The translations under genes and the position numbers were made by a program. DNA of 64,000 nt from an uncultured Cellvibrio sp. (GTDB taxonomy: Bacteria > Pseudomonadota > Gammaproteobacteria > Pseudomonadales > Cellvibrionaceae). The notes beneath the pieces were generated by a model. The model did not search any database. It saw only the letters and a list, made by a program, of their open reading frames with translations, and was not told the origin of the DNA. Location: positions 124,001 through 188,000 of the forward strand of contig CAMLKG010000003.1 of assembly GCA_946480695.1 (NCBI GenBank). Direction: 5' to 3'. The first letter of the stretch is position 1. Each line of letters opens with the position of its first letter. Below are positions 33,735-43,900 of this stretch, piece by piece.

Positions 33735-36476
33735 GTGGTAAATATTGCCCGCAATAAATTTTATTTCCTGGTCACACTGCCGCTGTTAAACCTGGTTTTT
33801 GCGCTGGTGTATTTTTACCTGGCGCAATTCGGGATGATGTGGAGTTCGCTCACATCCAATGTCACGCTGCTATGGCCCGCCGCCGGTTTTGCGCTGTTCG
33901 GTTTCTTATTGTTTGGATTGCGCATTGCACCGGGAGTTTTCCTGGGTTCGTTCAGTGCAAGTTTGTTATTGAACATTAGCCCCAACCTGGGCATTTCCAT
34001 TACCAATGTCAGTTGCGTGTTGTTAATGAGCAGCGCCGATGTGCTCCAGGGCTGGCTGGTTTCCCGGTTAAATCGCGGCTTGCTTAGCCGTAACTTGTTA
34101 ATCAAATTGCGGCCTGCCCTGTATTTTATCGGCAGTATTTTCCTGTGTTGCAGCATTTCCTCCAGTGTCGGGGTTAATGTGCTTCATTACCTGGGCATTA
34201 TCCCCGAAGCCGAACTCGCCAAAAGCTGGGCTTTCTGGTGGATGGGCGACAGCATTGGCATGCTGGTCGTTACCTCATTGCTCGCCTGGTTATTGATTCC
34301 CCGCATTCGCAATAACAACACCCATGCACAAGCATTTTTACTCTTGTGCGCGGGCGTGGGCGTGGTGTTATTTTCGGTGTCCGCGCTGGGATATATCGAA
34401 CGCTCCAGCGCCGCCCCTTTACTTCCGGGGACGGGTGATTTGCGCCCCTGGTATTTGCCCAGTTGGTTGCAATTATCCGCACTCGCCCTGGGCCTGACGT
34501 TAATCGGTTTACTCACCGCCTATTTGCATGCGCGCCAGAAGAATGATGACCTGTTTCGACAGATCCAGCACAAACTGGAGGAAGATGTCTTATCCCACAC
34601 CGAAGCGCTGCGTGCCGCCAACGATTGGTTGCTGAATGAAATAGTCCAACGCCAGCAAACACAGGAACAATTGCAGGCATCGCAAGCAGCGCTAAGGGAA
34701 CGCGAACAACATTTGCGCAGCTTGCTGGATAACATTCCCGATCCCATCTGGTTTAAGAACCTGGATGGCGTTTATATCAGTTGCAACAAAGCCTTTGCCC
34801 GTATGCTCGGCAGGACGGAAGACCAGATCGTCGGCAACACGGAAGAGCAACTGGTCACGCGCGAATTGGCCGGGGCCTTTCGCTTTAATGACCAACTCGC
34901 GTTAAAAAGCCCGGAACTGCATCGCTACGAACAAAAAATCCATATTGAAGGGCAAGAGGAATACTTGCTGGATATTTCCAAAGTTGCCGTGCGCGATGAA
35001 CAAGGCCATGCGATCGGTATCCTGGGGATCGGCCGCGATATAGCCGCGCAAAAAGCAACCGAGCAGGAGTTATCCATCGCCAAGGAAACCGCCGAAGAGG
35101 CGACACGGGCGAAAAGCCGGTTCCTTGCCAATATGAGCCACGAAATCCGTACACCGCTAAATGCTGTGCTTGGCTACACCCAACTCCTGATGCGCGACGA
35201 CCAGTTCACCGGTAACCAGCGCGAGCGCCTGGAATTGATACTTACCTCCAGCCAGCGTTTGCTCGGCTTGATTAACGATATTCTCGACCTCTCCAAAATC
35301 GAATCCGGCGTGTTGAACCTACGCAAGGATTATTTTGATTTACACCGGGAAGTGATGGACATCCAAACCATCATGCAGGAACGCGCCGCGGCCAAGGGGC
35401 TGCGATTGATTACCCAGATCGATCTGCCGGCGCCCTATATTGTTAAGGGCGATCGCCAGAAGATCGGCCAGATTTTATTAAACCTGCTGGGCAACGCGAT
35501 TAAATTTACGCCCCACGGCAGTGTGAGCTTGCAGGTGACGCCACTGGCCGGTAATAACGTGGAATTTGTCATCGGCGATACCGGGCCGGGTATCGCGGAA
35601 AAAGAATTGGCGGAATTGTTCGCTGCGTTTAAACAAGGGCAAGCCGGTGAGGAAGCGGGCGGCACCGGCTTGGGGCTGGCGCTCTCGCGTCATTTGGCCG
35701 AGGGTATGGGCGGCAGCTTGCAGCTTTCCAGTGTGTTAGGACAAGGGACACTTGCCTATCTGGTGCTGCCGTTGGCGCCGGAGGCGGTTACGCTGGACCA
35801 ACCATTGCATAAACAGCAGGTGCAACGCCTCAAGGCCGGCAGCCGGTGCCGGGCGCTGGTGGTCGAGGATGATCCCGCAAGTAGTGAAATCCTGGTAGAC
35901 CTGCTGCAGCAAATCGGTTGCGAGACTATTGCGGCGCGGGATGGGCACGAAGGATTGCTGCAATGCGCCGGGAATCGTTTCGATATTATTTTTACCGACA
36001 TCCGTATGCCCGGCATCAGCGGCCTGGATATGCTGCGCAAGTTGCGCACCGAACCCGATTACGCGACGACGCCGATCGTGGCCGTTTCGGCCTCGAGCCT
36101 GGAACACGAGCGCGCGTTTTACATGGAACAGGGGTTCCAGGATTTCATCGGCAAGCCCTACGCCTTCGAAGATATCTTCAATGCCCTGCGCAAGTTTGCA
36201 GGGGTGGGCTTTACCGGCGAAGCCAGCGAAGGAAACTCCAGTCCATCTGCGGAAGAGCCGGGGGAAACTGACATTGCGCCCTTGAGGCCGCAACTGCAAA
36301 CCCTGGCGCACTGCGCCGCCAGCGGCGATATGACCAGCAGCCGGAAAATCATTGGTGACCTGACCCCCGACCAATTGGGCGCCCAGCGCTACCAGCAACT
36401 GTCGGGTGCCTTGCGTCAATACGACCTGGAGCGGATCGAGAAGCTGATCCATATCTGGCTGGGTGAATCCAGCTAG
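33735..36476 (+). CDS. MASE1 hybrid histidine kinase with PAS and receiver domains
   Basis: A 913-residue inner-membrane sensor kinase. An N-terminal MASE1-type domain with about eight hydrophobic segments (1-270) is followed by a coiled coil, a PAS domain (about 330-450) and a HisKA domain with the phospho-His in NMSHEIRTPLNAVLG. Then come an ATPase domain (LLGNAIKFTP, GDTGPGI, GGTGLGLALS), a receiver with its Asp in FTDIRMPG, and a 70-residue helical tail that lacks a recognisable HPt histidine. GTG start with GGAG upstream. It is cotranscribed with the receiver-GGDEF-EAL gene, so a phosphorelay controlling c-di-GMP is the simplest reading. Confidence 0.93.
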   Translation: MVNIARNKFYFLVTLPLLNLVFALVYFYLAQFGMMWSSLTSNVTLLWPAAGFALFGFLLFGLRIAPGVFLGSFSASLLLNISPNLGISITNVSCVLLMSSADVLQGWLVSRLNRGLLSRNLLIKLRPALYFIGSIFLCCSISSSVGVNVLHYLGIIPEAELAKSWAFWWMGDSIGMLVVTSLLAWLLIPRIRNNNTHAQAFLLLCAGVGVVLFSVSALGYIERSSAAPLLPGTGDLRPWYLPSWLQLSALALGLTLIGLLTAYLHARQKNDDLFRQIQHKLEEDVLSHTEALRAANDWLLNEIVQRQQTQEQLQASQAALREREQHLRSLLDNIPDPIWFKNLDGVYISCNKAFARMLGRTEDQIVGNTEEQLVTRELAGAFRFNDQLALKSPELHRYEQKIHIEGQEEYLLDISKVAVRDEQGHAIGILGIGRDIAAQKATEQELSIAKETAEEATRAKSRFLANMSHEIRTPLNAVLGYTQLLMRDDQFTGNQRERLELILTSSQRLLGLINDILDLSKIESGVLNLRKDYFDLHREVMDIQTIMQERAAAKGLRLITQIDLPAPYIVKGDRQKIGQILLNLLGNAIKFTPHGSVSLQVTPLAGNNVEFVIGDTGPGIAEKELAELFAAFKQGQAGEEAGGTGLGLALSRHLAEGMGGSLQLSSVLGQGTLAYLVLPLAPEAVTLDQPLHKQQVQRLKAGSRCRALVVEDDPASSEILVDLLQQIGCETIAARDGHEGLLQCAGNRFDIIFTDIRMPGISGLDMLRKLRTEPDYATTPIVAVSASSLEHERAFYMEQGFQDFIGKPYAFEDIFNALRKFAGVGFTGEASEGNSSPSAEEPGETDIAPLRPQLQTLAHCAASGDMTSSRKIIGDLTPDQLGAQRYQQLSGALRQYDLERIEKLIHIWLGESS

Positions 36477-36577
36477 CGTTTTATCCCTTGAAATTTCCCG
36501 GATGCCAATTGCTTTTGCGACAATCATAGGATAAATTATCTAAAAATATTAATTATCATATTTATTGTGAGCCAACG

Positions 36578-37624
36578 GTGACAGATTTGAGGTTTTCGGT
36601 TAACGACCACCCCCATCGGCGCTACAACCCCCTGACGGGAGAATGGCTGCTGGTATCCCCCCACCGGACCAAACGCCCCTGGCAGGGCCAACAGGAACAC
36701 AACCAATGGCCGGATAGCCCCACCCATGATCCCAATTGCTATTTGTGTGCGGGTAATGCGCGCATGGGCGGGGCAAAAAATCCCGACTATCGCACCACGT
36801 TTGTATTTACCAATGATTTTGCCGCCCTGATGCCGGAAGTACCGGCAGCCCCCGGCAACGCAGATCCGTTGTTCCAGATCCAATCCGAACAGGGAACCAG
36901 CCGGGTGATCTGCTTTTCGCCGGATCACAGCAAAACCTTGCCACTGCTGTCAGATGAAGAAATGGCCGCAGTCATCCAAACCTGGATACAGGAAGCCGCC
37001 GAGCTGGGCAAGCGTTATGCAAGTGTGCAGATTTTTGAGAACAAGGGCGCGGCGATGGGCTGCTCCAACCCGCATCCCCATGGCCAAATCTGGGCCCAGG
37101 ACCACATCCCGACGCTGGTCGCCAGGGAAGATGAACAACAGCAAGTTTTCTTTGCGGAACGTGGGCAACCGTTGCTGCTGGAGTATGCTGAAAAGGAATC
37201 AGCGAAGGGCGAACGGGTGGTAAGCGGGAATGAGGATTGGCTGGTGGTGGTGCCTTTCTGGGCAGCCTGGCCGTTTGAAACCTTGCTCTTACCCAAACAC
37301 AGGCTGGCGCGGATCACCGAATTAAGTGAACGGCAACAGCGTAGCCTGGGTCATATACTGCGCGACCTGACCACCCGTTACGACAACCTCTTCAAGTGTT
37401 CCTTCCCTTACTCCATGGGCTGGCACGGCGCGCCGTTTAACGGCGCGGACGCAGGTCACTGGCAACTGCATGCGCATTTTTACCCGCCGCTGCTGCGCAG
37501 TGCCAGCGTGCGTAAATTCATGGTGGGTTACGAAATGCTCGGCGAACCCCAGCGCGATATTTCCCCTGAACAGGCGGCGGCGCGCTTGCGCGAACAAAGC
37601 CCGGTTCACTTCAAATACAGATGA
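36578..37624 (+). CDS. galT: Galactose-1-phosphate uridylyltransferase
   Basis: A 348-residue enzyme of the Leloir pathway that exchanges galactose 1-phosphate with UDP-glucose. The nucleophile motif NPHPHGQIW, the N-terminal [20 protein letters not shown] and the zinc-site CYLC are present. It begins with GTG at 36578 after a very A/T-rich stretch likely to hold its promoter. galK follows after 37 bases. A galactose source from pectic galactan or galactomannan fits the host lifestyle. Confidence 0.97.
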   Translation: MTDLRFSVNDHPHRRYNPLTGEWLLVSPHRTKRPWQGQQEHNQWPDSPTHDPNCYLCAGNARMGGAKNPDYRTTFVFTNDFAALMPEVPAAPGNADPLFQIQSEQGTSRVICFSPDHSKTLPLLSDEEMAAVIQTWIQEAAELGKRYASVQIFENKGAAMGCSNPHPHGQIWAQDHIPTLVAREDEQQQVFFAERGQPLLLEYAEKESAKGERVVSGNEDWLVVVPFWAAWPFETLLLPKHRLARITELSERQQRSLGHILRDLTTRYDNLFKCSFPYSMGWHGAPFNGADAGHWQLHAHFYPPLLRSASVRKFMVGYEMLGEPQRDISPEQAAARLREQSPVHFKYR

Positions 37625-37661
37625 TCCCGGAACCGAATTAAGAGCAAGGCGGTGTAAGCCA

Positions 37662-38813
37662 ATGAATACCCTTTCGGAAGTGCGCGTGAGCGACCTGTTC
37701 AGCAAGTTCTTCGGCACTGCGCCCCAGGCAATAGTTAAAGCTCCCGGCCGCGTTAACCTGATCGGCGAACACACTGATTACAACGGCGGTTTCGTATTGC
37801 CCGCCGCTATCAACTACCACACCTACATCGCCTTCAGCCCCCGCGCCGACCGTTTGCTCCGCCTGGTCGCCTGGAATTTCGACCAGGCTGAAGTATTGGT
37901 TCCACTGACGGAAGAACAATTTGAAGACACCCGGCAGAACTGGTCCAACTATATCCGTGGAGTGGTACAACAACTGCGCCGCGCCGGTTTCAGGTTGGCC
38001 GGTGGCGACCTGTATATCGCGGGTGATTTACCTTCCGGTGCGGGCCTGAGCAGTTCCGCCTCTCTGGAGATGGCCGTCATCCGCGCATTGTTGCGCCTGA
38101 GCGGGGAAACTATCGACCCCACCCGGGCAGCCCTGTTGGGGCAAGCGGCGGAAAACCAGTTCGTGGGCTGTAATTGCGGGATCATGGATCAACTGATCTC
38201 AGCCAGGGGGCAAAGCAACAGCGCCTTGTTAATTGACTGCCAGGACCTTTCCACCCGCACCGTCACCATGCCGGGCGACTGGGAAATCCTGGTAGTCCAC
38301 AGCGGCGTCAAACGCGGCCTGGTGGACAGCGAATATAACCAGCGCCGCCAGCAATGTGAGCAAGCCGCTGCCCACTTTGGCCAGGATTCGCTGCGCGCTG
38401 TGAGCCTTGCTGAACTGCTAGCCGCTGAAGGTGCGCTGGATGATTTGAGCTTTCGCCGCGCACGCCACGTATTGACCGAAAACGCCCGCACCCTGGTTGC
38501 CGCCGATGCACTCGCCAGGGGAGATTTGCCAGCCCTGGTCAAGGCAATGGCGGAATCGCATAACTCCATGCGCGACGATTTCAACATTACCACGCCGGCT
38601 ATCGACCGCCTGGTGCGTATTATTGCCAGCGCCGGCGCGGGCAGCGCCGGCGTCCGTATGACCGGCGGCGGCTTTGGCGGCTGCGTGGTAGCCATTGCCC
38701 CGGCAGCCGTGATTCCCCACCTGATGGATGCTGTTACCCGCAATTACGAGAAAGAAACCGGCTGTATTCCCAAACTTATCCCCGCTAAAGCCAGCGCTGG
38801 CGCATTTAATTAA
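37662..38813 (+). CDS. galK: Galactokinase
   Basis: A 383-residue GHMP kinase phosphorylating galactose at C1. The galactokinase signature GRVNLIGEHTDYNGG, the ATP-binding GDLPSGAGLSSSASLE and the third motif MTGGGFGGC are all intact. The frame stays open 64 codons upstream inside galT, but ATG 37662 gives the family start. It forms a galT-galK operon. No galE or galM follows in the window. Confidence 0.97.
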   Translation: MNTLSEVRVSDLFSKFFGTAPQAIVKAPGRVNLIGEHTDYNGGFVLPAAINYHTYIAFSPRADRLLRLVAWNFDQAEVLVPLTEEQFEDTRQNWSNYIRGVVQQLRRAGFRLAGGDLYIAGDLPSGAGLSSSASLEMAVIRALLRLSGETIDPTRAALLGQAAENQFVGCNCGIMDQLISARGQSNSALLIDCQDLSTRTVTMPGDWEILVVHSGVKRGLVDSEYNQRRQQCEQAAAHFGQDSLRAVSLAELLAAEGALDDLSFRRARHVLTENARTLVAADALARGDLPALVKAMAESHNSMRDDFNITTPAIDRLVRIIASAGAGSAGVRMTGGGFGGCVVAIAPAAVIPHLMDAVTRNYEKETGCIPKLIPAKASAGAFN

Positions 38814-39226
38814 CTATTAAAATCCCACCGTCTACCGGCAGCCAGGGCATTACCCCCTCGGCTGCATTCGCTGCTTATATCTTTCGGGAAAAATGAGAAC
38901 TAAAGAACGGATTTTGAACGAGGGTCCTTTTAGATTAAACCCGTTTCAATGCCTGGAAGCAGCTATTGGCTACTACCGGAAGACCTCCGCTCCTATCCCT
39001 GGAGCAATACACAAGAGCGCCAAAAATAAAAAAATACAACTGAAACGGCTTGGCCGCGTTGCCCGTCAGTGCAACAAACCAACCCGGTCAAATCAGTGAC
39101 ACGGACACAATCCTTTTTTCGGTAGTGATATAGCCAATACCCGGACTTCAACCATCCGGATATACATTATTGCGTCAGGTGTTATCCAACACTTTCCGTT
39201 CTTACAACAAAAAAATCGGGACGATT
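38814..39226. other. Intergenic region after galK
   Basis: About 410 bases. A 68-codon, Lys/Arg-rich frame at 38893-39099 lacks a ribosome site and family resemblance. No repeat, RNA or convincing terminator was recognised. Confidence 0.4.
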
Positions 39227-39826
39227 ATGAAAACCTTAATTGTGTATGCTCACTTGCTTGCCGCCTGTGTCTCTGTCGGAATCCTGTTGCTACAGGATCT
39301 ATCGCTCGCCAAAACCCGTGGCAATCCCCTGCCGCCGCAGGCTATTGAAGGCCTGCGCAAAGCCGCCGACATTATGTTTATTGCGCTCGTAATCCTGTGG
39401 GTTACGGGGTTGTCATTGGTGGTGACGGGTTACCTGGAAAATCCGCAACATTATTTAATGAACGAGAAACTCTGGGCCAAATTTACAGTGGTCTCGGTAT
39501 TAACCCTGAATGGATTGCTGTTACATTTTTTCAGCTTTCCACGCATTGTGTCCCGCACCGGGTTACTGGGACGCTCCCCGCTGGAACAAACCCTCATCGC
39601 AATTACCGGAGCCATATCCACCACCTCCTGGCTATTTGCCTGCTTCCTCGGCATTGCCCGGATTTGGAATTACACCGCTAATTACGAATTCGTGATGATG
39701 GTTTACGCAACATTGATAGCCGGTGCGATAGTGGTGGCATCCAACGTTATGCGAAGCTTGCGCGCGCAGGAACCACCCCTGTTGACCGACAGGGTTCCGC
39801 TCCATCCTTCGCCGCGTGTGAAATAA
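39227..39826 (+). CDS. DUF2269-like small membrane protein
   Basis: A 199-residue inner-membrane protein with about five hydrophobic segments (roughly residues 4-24, 48-68, 84-104, 125-147 and 155-172), a YAHLLAACVSVGILLLQD start and a short polar C-terminus. It resembles DUF2269-type membrane proteins, whose role is unknown. ATG 39227 is the first good start after a long A-rich leader. It is isolated from neighbours and marks the left edge of the A+T-richer island. Confidence 0.75.
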   Translation: MKTLIVYAHLLAACVSVGILLLQDLSLAKTRGNPLPPQAIEGLRKAADIMFIALVILWVTGLSLVVTGYLENPQHYLMNEKLWAKFTVVSVLTLNGLLLHFFSFPRIVSRTGLLGRSPLEQTLIAITGAISTTSWLFACFLGIARIWNYTANYEFVMMVYATLIAGAIVVASNVMRSLRAQEPPLLTDRVPLHPSPRVK

Positions 39827-39856
39827 ATTAAGAGAATCTGTTACGCAATCGTTTCA

Positions 39857-39923
39857 TCGGTAAGGCAAAAAGATGCTCTCGGAAACATTCCGTAGCTTCA
39901 TGGCATTTGTTTTATCTTACCGA
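39857..39923. repeat. Nested imperfect inverted repeat
   Basis: The ends TCGGTAAG and CTTACCGA are perfect 8-bp complements 51 bases apart, and shorter complementary pairs (GATGC with GGCAT, GGAA with TTCC) are nested inside. The whole element could fold as one 67-base branched hairpin. No T-tract follows, so it is not a standard terminator. It lies just inside the edge of the RHS island. Confidence 0.45.
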
Positions 39924-39998
39924 GTGACGGGAGTAGCACGAAATTTTTGCACCAAGCATTAATTTGGTAATTTATTTTGCGAAGCATAACCAAAAGGG

Positions 39999-40346
39999 CT
40001 AATTGTAGACGTATCCCCAAGCCCAAGACTCAACGATGCCATAAATATCGCACTGGCCTGTACCTCGAGCTTTGATGGATTTCCCGGAAGCCTGGGCCGC
40101 CAACGCTATACTCATTATGCCTTTACCACCCTCAGTATTTAAATCAAATGCCAGATGGCGAGTGTGCCCACCGCTAATACATGAAGCTGGCGTTCCGGAA
40201 AGAGGTTGATCAAAAGTGACGTAACCTTTCCCATCTTTATCTGCCCTGACGTTTACAACTTTAACACCATCTACCTGAGCTTCTCCAAACGATAAGAGTG
40301 GAATAAACACCATGGATATTATTAAAGACCTAACTTTCACTTTCAT
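39999..40346 (-). CDS. Small secreted protein, unknown family
   Basis: A 115-residue exported protein: signal peptide about residues 1-23 (LIISMVFIPLLSFGEA) and a mature part of about 90 residues with two Cys (TPASCISGG and GTGQCDIYG) likely to form a disulfide. The middle LAFDLNTEGGKGIMSIALAAQASGKSI is a helix-containing core seen in many small accessory-region proteins. No function is known. A damaged relative lies just upstream at 40403-40590. It is downstream of the RHS toxin and barstar genes on the same strand. Confidence 0.7.
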   Translation of the reverse strand: MKVKVRSLIISMVFIPLLSFGEAQVDGVKVVNVRADKDGKGYVTFDQPLSGTPASCISGGHTRHLAFDLNTEGGKGIMSIALAAQASGKSIKARGTGQCDIYGIVESWAWGYVYN

Positions 40347-40402
40347 TCCCCTATTTGTCTCAATTAAAGTCGTGCCATGCGGCTAATTTAAATGAAGCTA
40401 TT

Positions 40403-40590
40403 TTAAGGTATCAACCTGATTCGATCAGCAATGGGCGCATAGCCACATTCGGTAATATAAATTTCAATCTGTTTTCCTGCCAACACACCTGCTAAAAGCG
40501 TAGAGTAGGCTGCGTCCTCTGCCGGCCCCTTTTATTTGAAACATATTTGTACAGAGCACTTAGTTTCGCTAGGAAACGGAGAGGTACTTG
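40403..40590 (-). pseudogene. Decayed relative of the small secreted protein
   Basis: Directly after the barstar gene the minus strand reads ...STSPFPSETKCSVQICFK, an in-frame TAA, then KGPAEDAAYSTLLAGVLAGK and IEIYITECGYAPIADRIRLIP before a stop at 40403-40405. The second part mirrors the pattern of the intact 115-residue protein next door (alanine-rich helix ending in GK, then a Cys-Gly/Asp-x-Tyr segment). The start and signal peptide are gone. It is read as a truncated, nonsense-bearing copy; similarity is by eye. Confidence 0.5.
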
Positions 40591-40593
40591 CGA

Positions 40594-40980
40594 CTACATG
40601 ACAAACAATAAATGGAAAGATGTCTTATTTTCAACCCAATATTCTGAAGCTTCCAGCCAACTTTTCACGAATCGCCCCATCGTATAGGCGCTTTGTGACC
40701 ACCCTTTAGCGGCGTCACGCAACACCAATAAATAACCTTCGGAAGGCAACCAATCCATGTCCCCCAAGCATTCGTCAAGAGCATCCCAATTGCTTCCAAA
40801 ATATTCAGGAAATTGCATAGCGGCAGATACCACAGCAAACAGATCGTGATCCGTCCTTACCTCAGATAGAGTTCCTTCCATCACTACTAACCCAAGGCTA
40901 GTAAGATCAGGCCCAAGCTCATCAGGAAGCACGAAGTGAACCGCAACGGGAGAAACCTTTTTTAAATAATCTAGGCGCAT
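40594..40980 (-). CDS. Barstar-family immunity protein
   Basis: A 128-residue cytosolic protein with the barstar core FPEYFGSNWDALDECLGDMDWLP, in which the NWDAL(x)D(x)L segment binds the RNase active site. Barstar-type proteins inhibit barnase-type ribonucleases by plugging the catalytic cleft. The gene starts six bases after the stop of the RHS gene, whose C-terminus is a barnase-like domain, so it is the cognate immunity gene. Base composition is A+T-rich like the toxin tip. Confidence 0.93.
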   Translation of the reverse strand: MRLDYLKKVSPVAVHFVLPDELGPDLTSLGLVVMEGTLSEVRTDHDLFAVVSAAMQFPEYFGSNWDALDECLGDMDWLPSEGYLLVLRDAAKGWSQSAYTMGRFVKSWLEASEYWVENKTSFHLLFVM

Positions 40981-40986
40981 TAATCG

Positions 40987-43900
40987 CTACCTCTTCTTTG
41001 GATCGATTTGGATGAAATTGACATAATGATCCTCCGTATAGTAGGTCTTACCAGTATCCATATCCTGAACAACTCGACGAGCTCCACGATCAGTAGCGCC
41101 GGGAGTGTCTACTGTGTACTCGCGGTAATTACCCTCTGGCAGCTTGCCTTCCTTATTTTTAAAAATGGTTCCATCTTTTTTGTGAGGAAAAGGTCCACCG
41201 GATTCAATCCTCTCAAGGGTCTTGTTTATTTCTGTGAGGCGATCAGCGTCATTGAGCGGTAGATTCCTTGCACTCTTTGCAACTTTCTTGATGGTCGCTA
41301 CAGCAGCCACACCTGTCAAAAGCGTCAGCGTAACCTTGTCCATACTGCCTGCACCGGCCAATTTATCTTCGATTTTGGAAACCGACTGTGCGGCAGCTTT
41401 GTTTAATGTAGCCGTGTCAGACTGATAACCCATAGCGTCAACGTACATATCACCCATCATTTGATTGGGATCAACGAAGAATGGCGCGATTGCCATCAAT
41501 ACATCACCTATAGAAACATCCGTTTCTGCCGCAGCTGCAGAAACCACCGCTAGGGAATTTTTTGCTGCAGCTCCTGCAATTATTTTGTTCAGAACTTTTT
41601 GGGTTATATTTTTTAGATCACCGCCGGTGTATTTATTAACGATATCTTCACTGACAAATGCAGTGTGTCCTTGTCCTCTTAAGGCATAGCCTGAAAAGGA
41701 ATTACCCGATATAGTCCCGGAGACAAAGGTAAGAACCATGGTTGATTTAGAGCGATCGTCTCTTTTGCCTGTAACTTTTACCTCTTCGACATTCTCCTCA
41801 GTTTGTTCTCGTTTCACGGCTTCACAACTGTTCCCACTTCCAGTCTCGTCACATTCAAACCCACTCGGATCAGTTGCATTCAGAGGGTTGTTCCACACAT
41901 AGCTATATCGATTCAAACTCTGCACACGCAGTGGATCTTGAATAATCGGGTCGGCTTGTACAAAGCGGCCCAGCGTGCCGTCGTAGATGCGACCATTCAT
42001 ATGGATCAGACCCACTTCCGCCAATTGTTCATGGCCAGTAAAGCCGCGGGTGGTGATAGGCTTACTTGCAATGCGATAGTTGTCATTGTTGGCCAGCCAT
42101 TGCTTGATGCTGCCACTGGTAACGATTTTGCGCTCGCGTCCCCAGGGGTCGAAGAAGTTGGTTTGTTCTGCTGCGCCAATTTCATCGGTAATTAAACCAA
42201 TACTGCCCAAATGGTCCTTAATAAAATAACGCTGGGCCTCGCCCAATTTGGTGCCGCTGTTATTCACAGTTTGGGTGATTTGCGCAACACCGGCGATATT
42301 GCGCTTCCATTGGATACTGCCGTCCCAGTAATAAACTTTTTCTACCGAACCCAAATACAAACTGGTAGTGACTTGATTGGTAGATGATGTATCAACACGT
42401 TTGTATCGCGCACGATTTGGCCCGTAGCTGAATTCGGTTTTATGGCCACCTTTGGTAATTTCTTTAGGCAAATCATAGGTGGTGTACTTCATGGTACGGC
42501 CAGCTGAATCATTCAGCATGTTGCCATTTTTATCGTAGAAATAATTAGTTGTACCCGCGCGGCATAATGCGTGAGGGCCGGCATTGGTTCCCGATCCACA
42601 TTGGGTACCATACAAGTAATTACCAATACCGGTTTTATCGGTAATGTTATCAATATTGTTGTAATTGGCAGTTTCACTTGCCGCCAAATCACCAGAGGTT
42701 GTCCAGGTACGTAAACGGTTCAGGCTGTCATAAGTAAAATTCTCGCGAATATTACGACGCACCGAATCACTGGCTGTTCCCGTTTCATGGCGCCAACCCA
42801 AGTTACCCACTTCATCCCAATCCAATTCCAGATCCTGAATGGGCAAAGATGCCAGCGCGCGATTTGCCCGCAACCTCTTGGTCAAGCCGGACTCAGGGTA
42901 GTAATCTGCTAATTGGGTAACACCATTGCCATAATTTGCGCTGGTGATATTCCCACGCGCATTAATTTGGTTAACGGTGTAGTAGGCCTGCTGTGTACCG
43001 TTATAGCTGACGGCATCCACCACTTTATTCAGATAACCGTAGCTGTTATAGACATTTTGGATACCGTTCGTCGCAAAGGAAGCACCGGTGCGCGCAGCAT
43101 CGAAGGTTTGAAATACACGACCAAACTGGTCATAGGTAATTTTTTCGTAATGGCTACCAACCAGTCCACCATGGCCAGGCATAGTGGTAGTAGTTCCGCT
43201 CACACGCCCAAGGTTGTCGTAGCTATAGGTTTGTTGAAACTGAACCGCTCCGCTGACACTGGCGCTGTCGTGAACCGAAGCTAATTGTCCCAAGCCATTG
43301 GCAGCTGTGTCATAGGTCCATTGCGAATACTTATCGACCGTACCAGTGGGGTTATCGCAATTGCCGCCAGCAGCACGGTCCGTCCGGCTGAACATACGAC
43401 CAGCAATATCATAACGCTGTACACTAATTTGGCCGCTTCCATCCATTTGACAAATCAAATCGCCAAAGCGGTTGTATTTATAAATCCAGCTTCCCTTGTC
43501 AGGATCATTCATGCTGGTTTTGCGATCACGCAGGTCATAACCAATTGCTGTGATGTTTGATGCGGGGTCACGCATCTCACGCATATTACCGCGCGCGTCG
43601 TAGGCAAATTTTGTGACGCCATTATTAGGATCTACCACTTCGTATACCTGCCCGGCCAGATCGCGCTTTTCTATACGCACCTGATTTTTCGGGTTGGTGA
43701 TTCTCACCTCAAGGTTGGTGTAGCTTGTTGTGGTAGTCAAATAGGAATTTTTATAGGGTGTTTTAGTAGCCGTAACGCGCCCGAGAATGTCGTAGCTTTG
43801 CGATGTCCAATAACGTTCGTTGGAATTACGCCAGTAAGGGCTGCTAGTATGCAGTACACGCCCTAATTTGTCGTATTCCTTGTCAACCAGGCTCCAATCA

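Noticed and set aside
37470..37661. N-terminal extension of galactokinase into galT
   Set aside because: The frame is open, but the family start and the intergenic ribosome site support ATG 37662.
38893..39099. Plus-strand frame of 68 codons after galK
   Set aside because: Weak upstream GGGAAA only, no recognisable domain and a low-complexity basic end.
39857..39923. Integron attC site
   Set aside because: The nested palindrome and nearby small genes prompted the idea, but the outer ends lack the RYYYAAC and GTTRRRY boxes and no integrase or cassette array is present.
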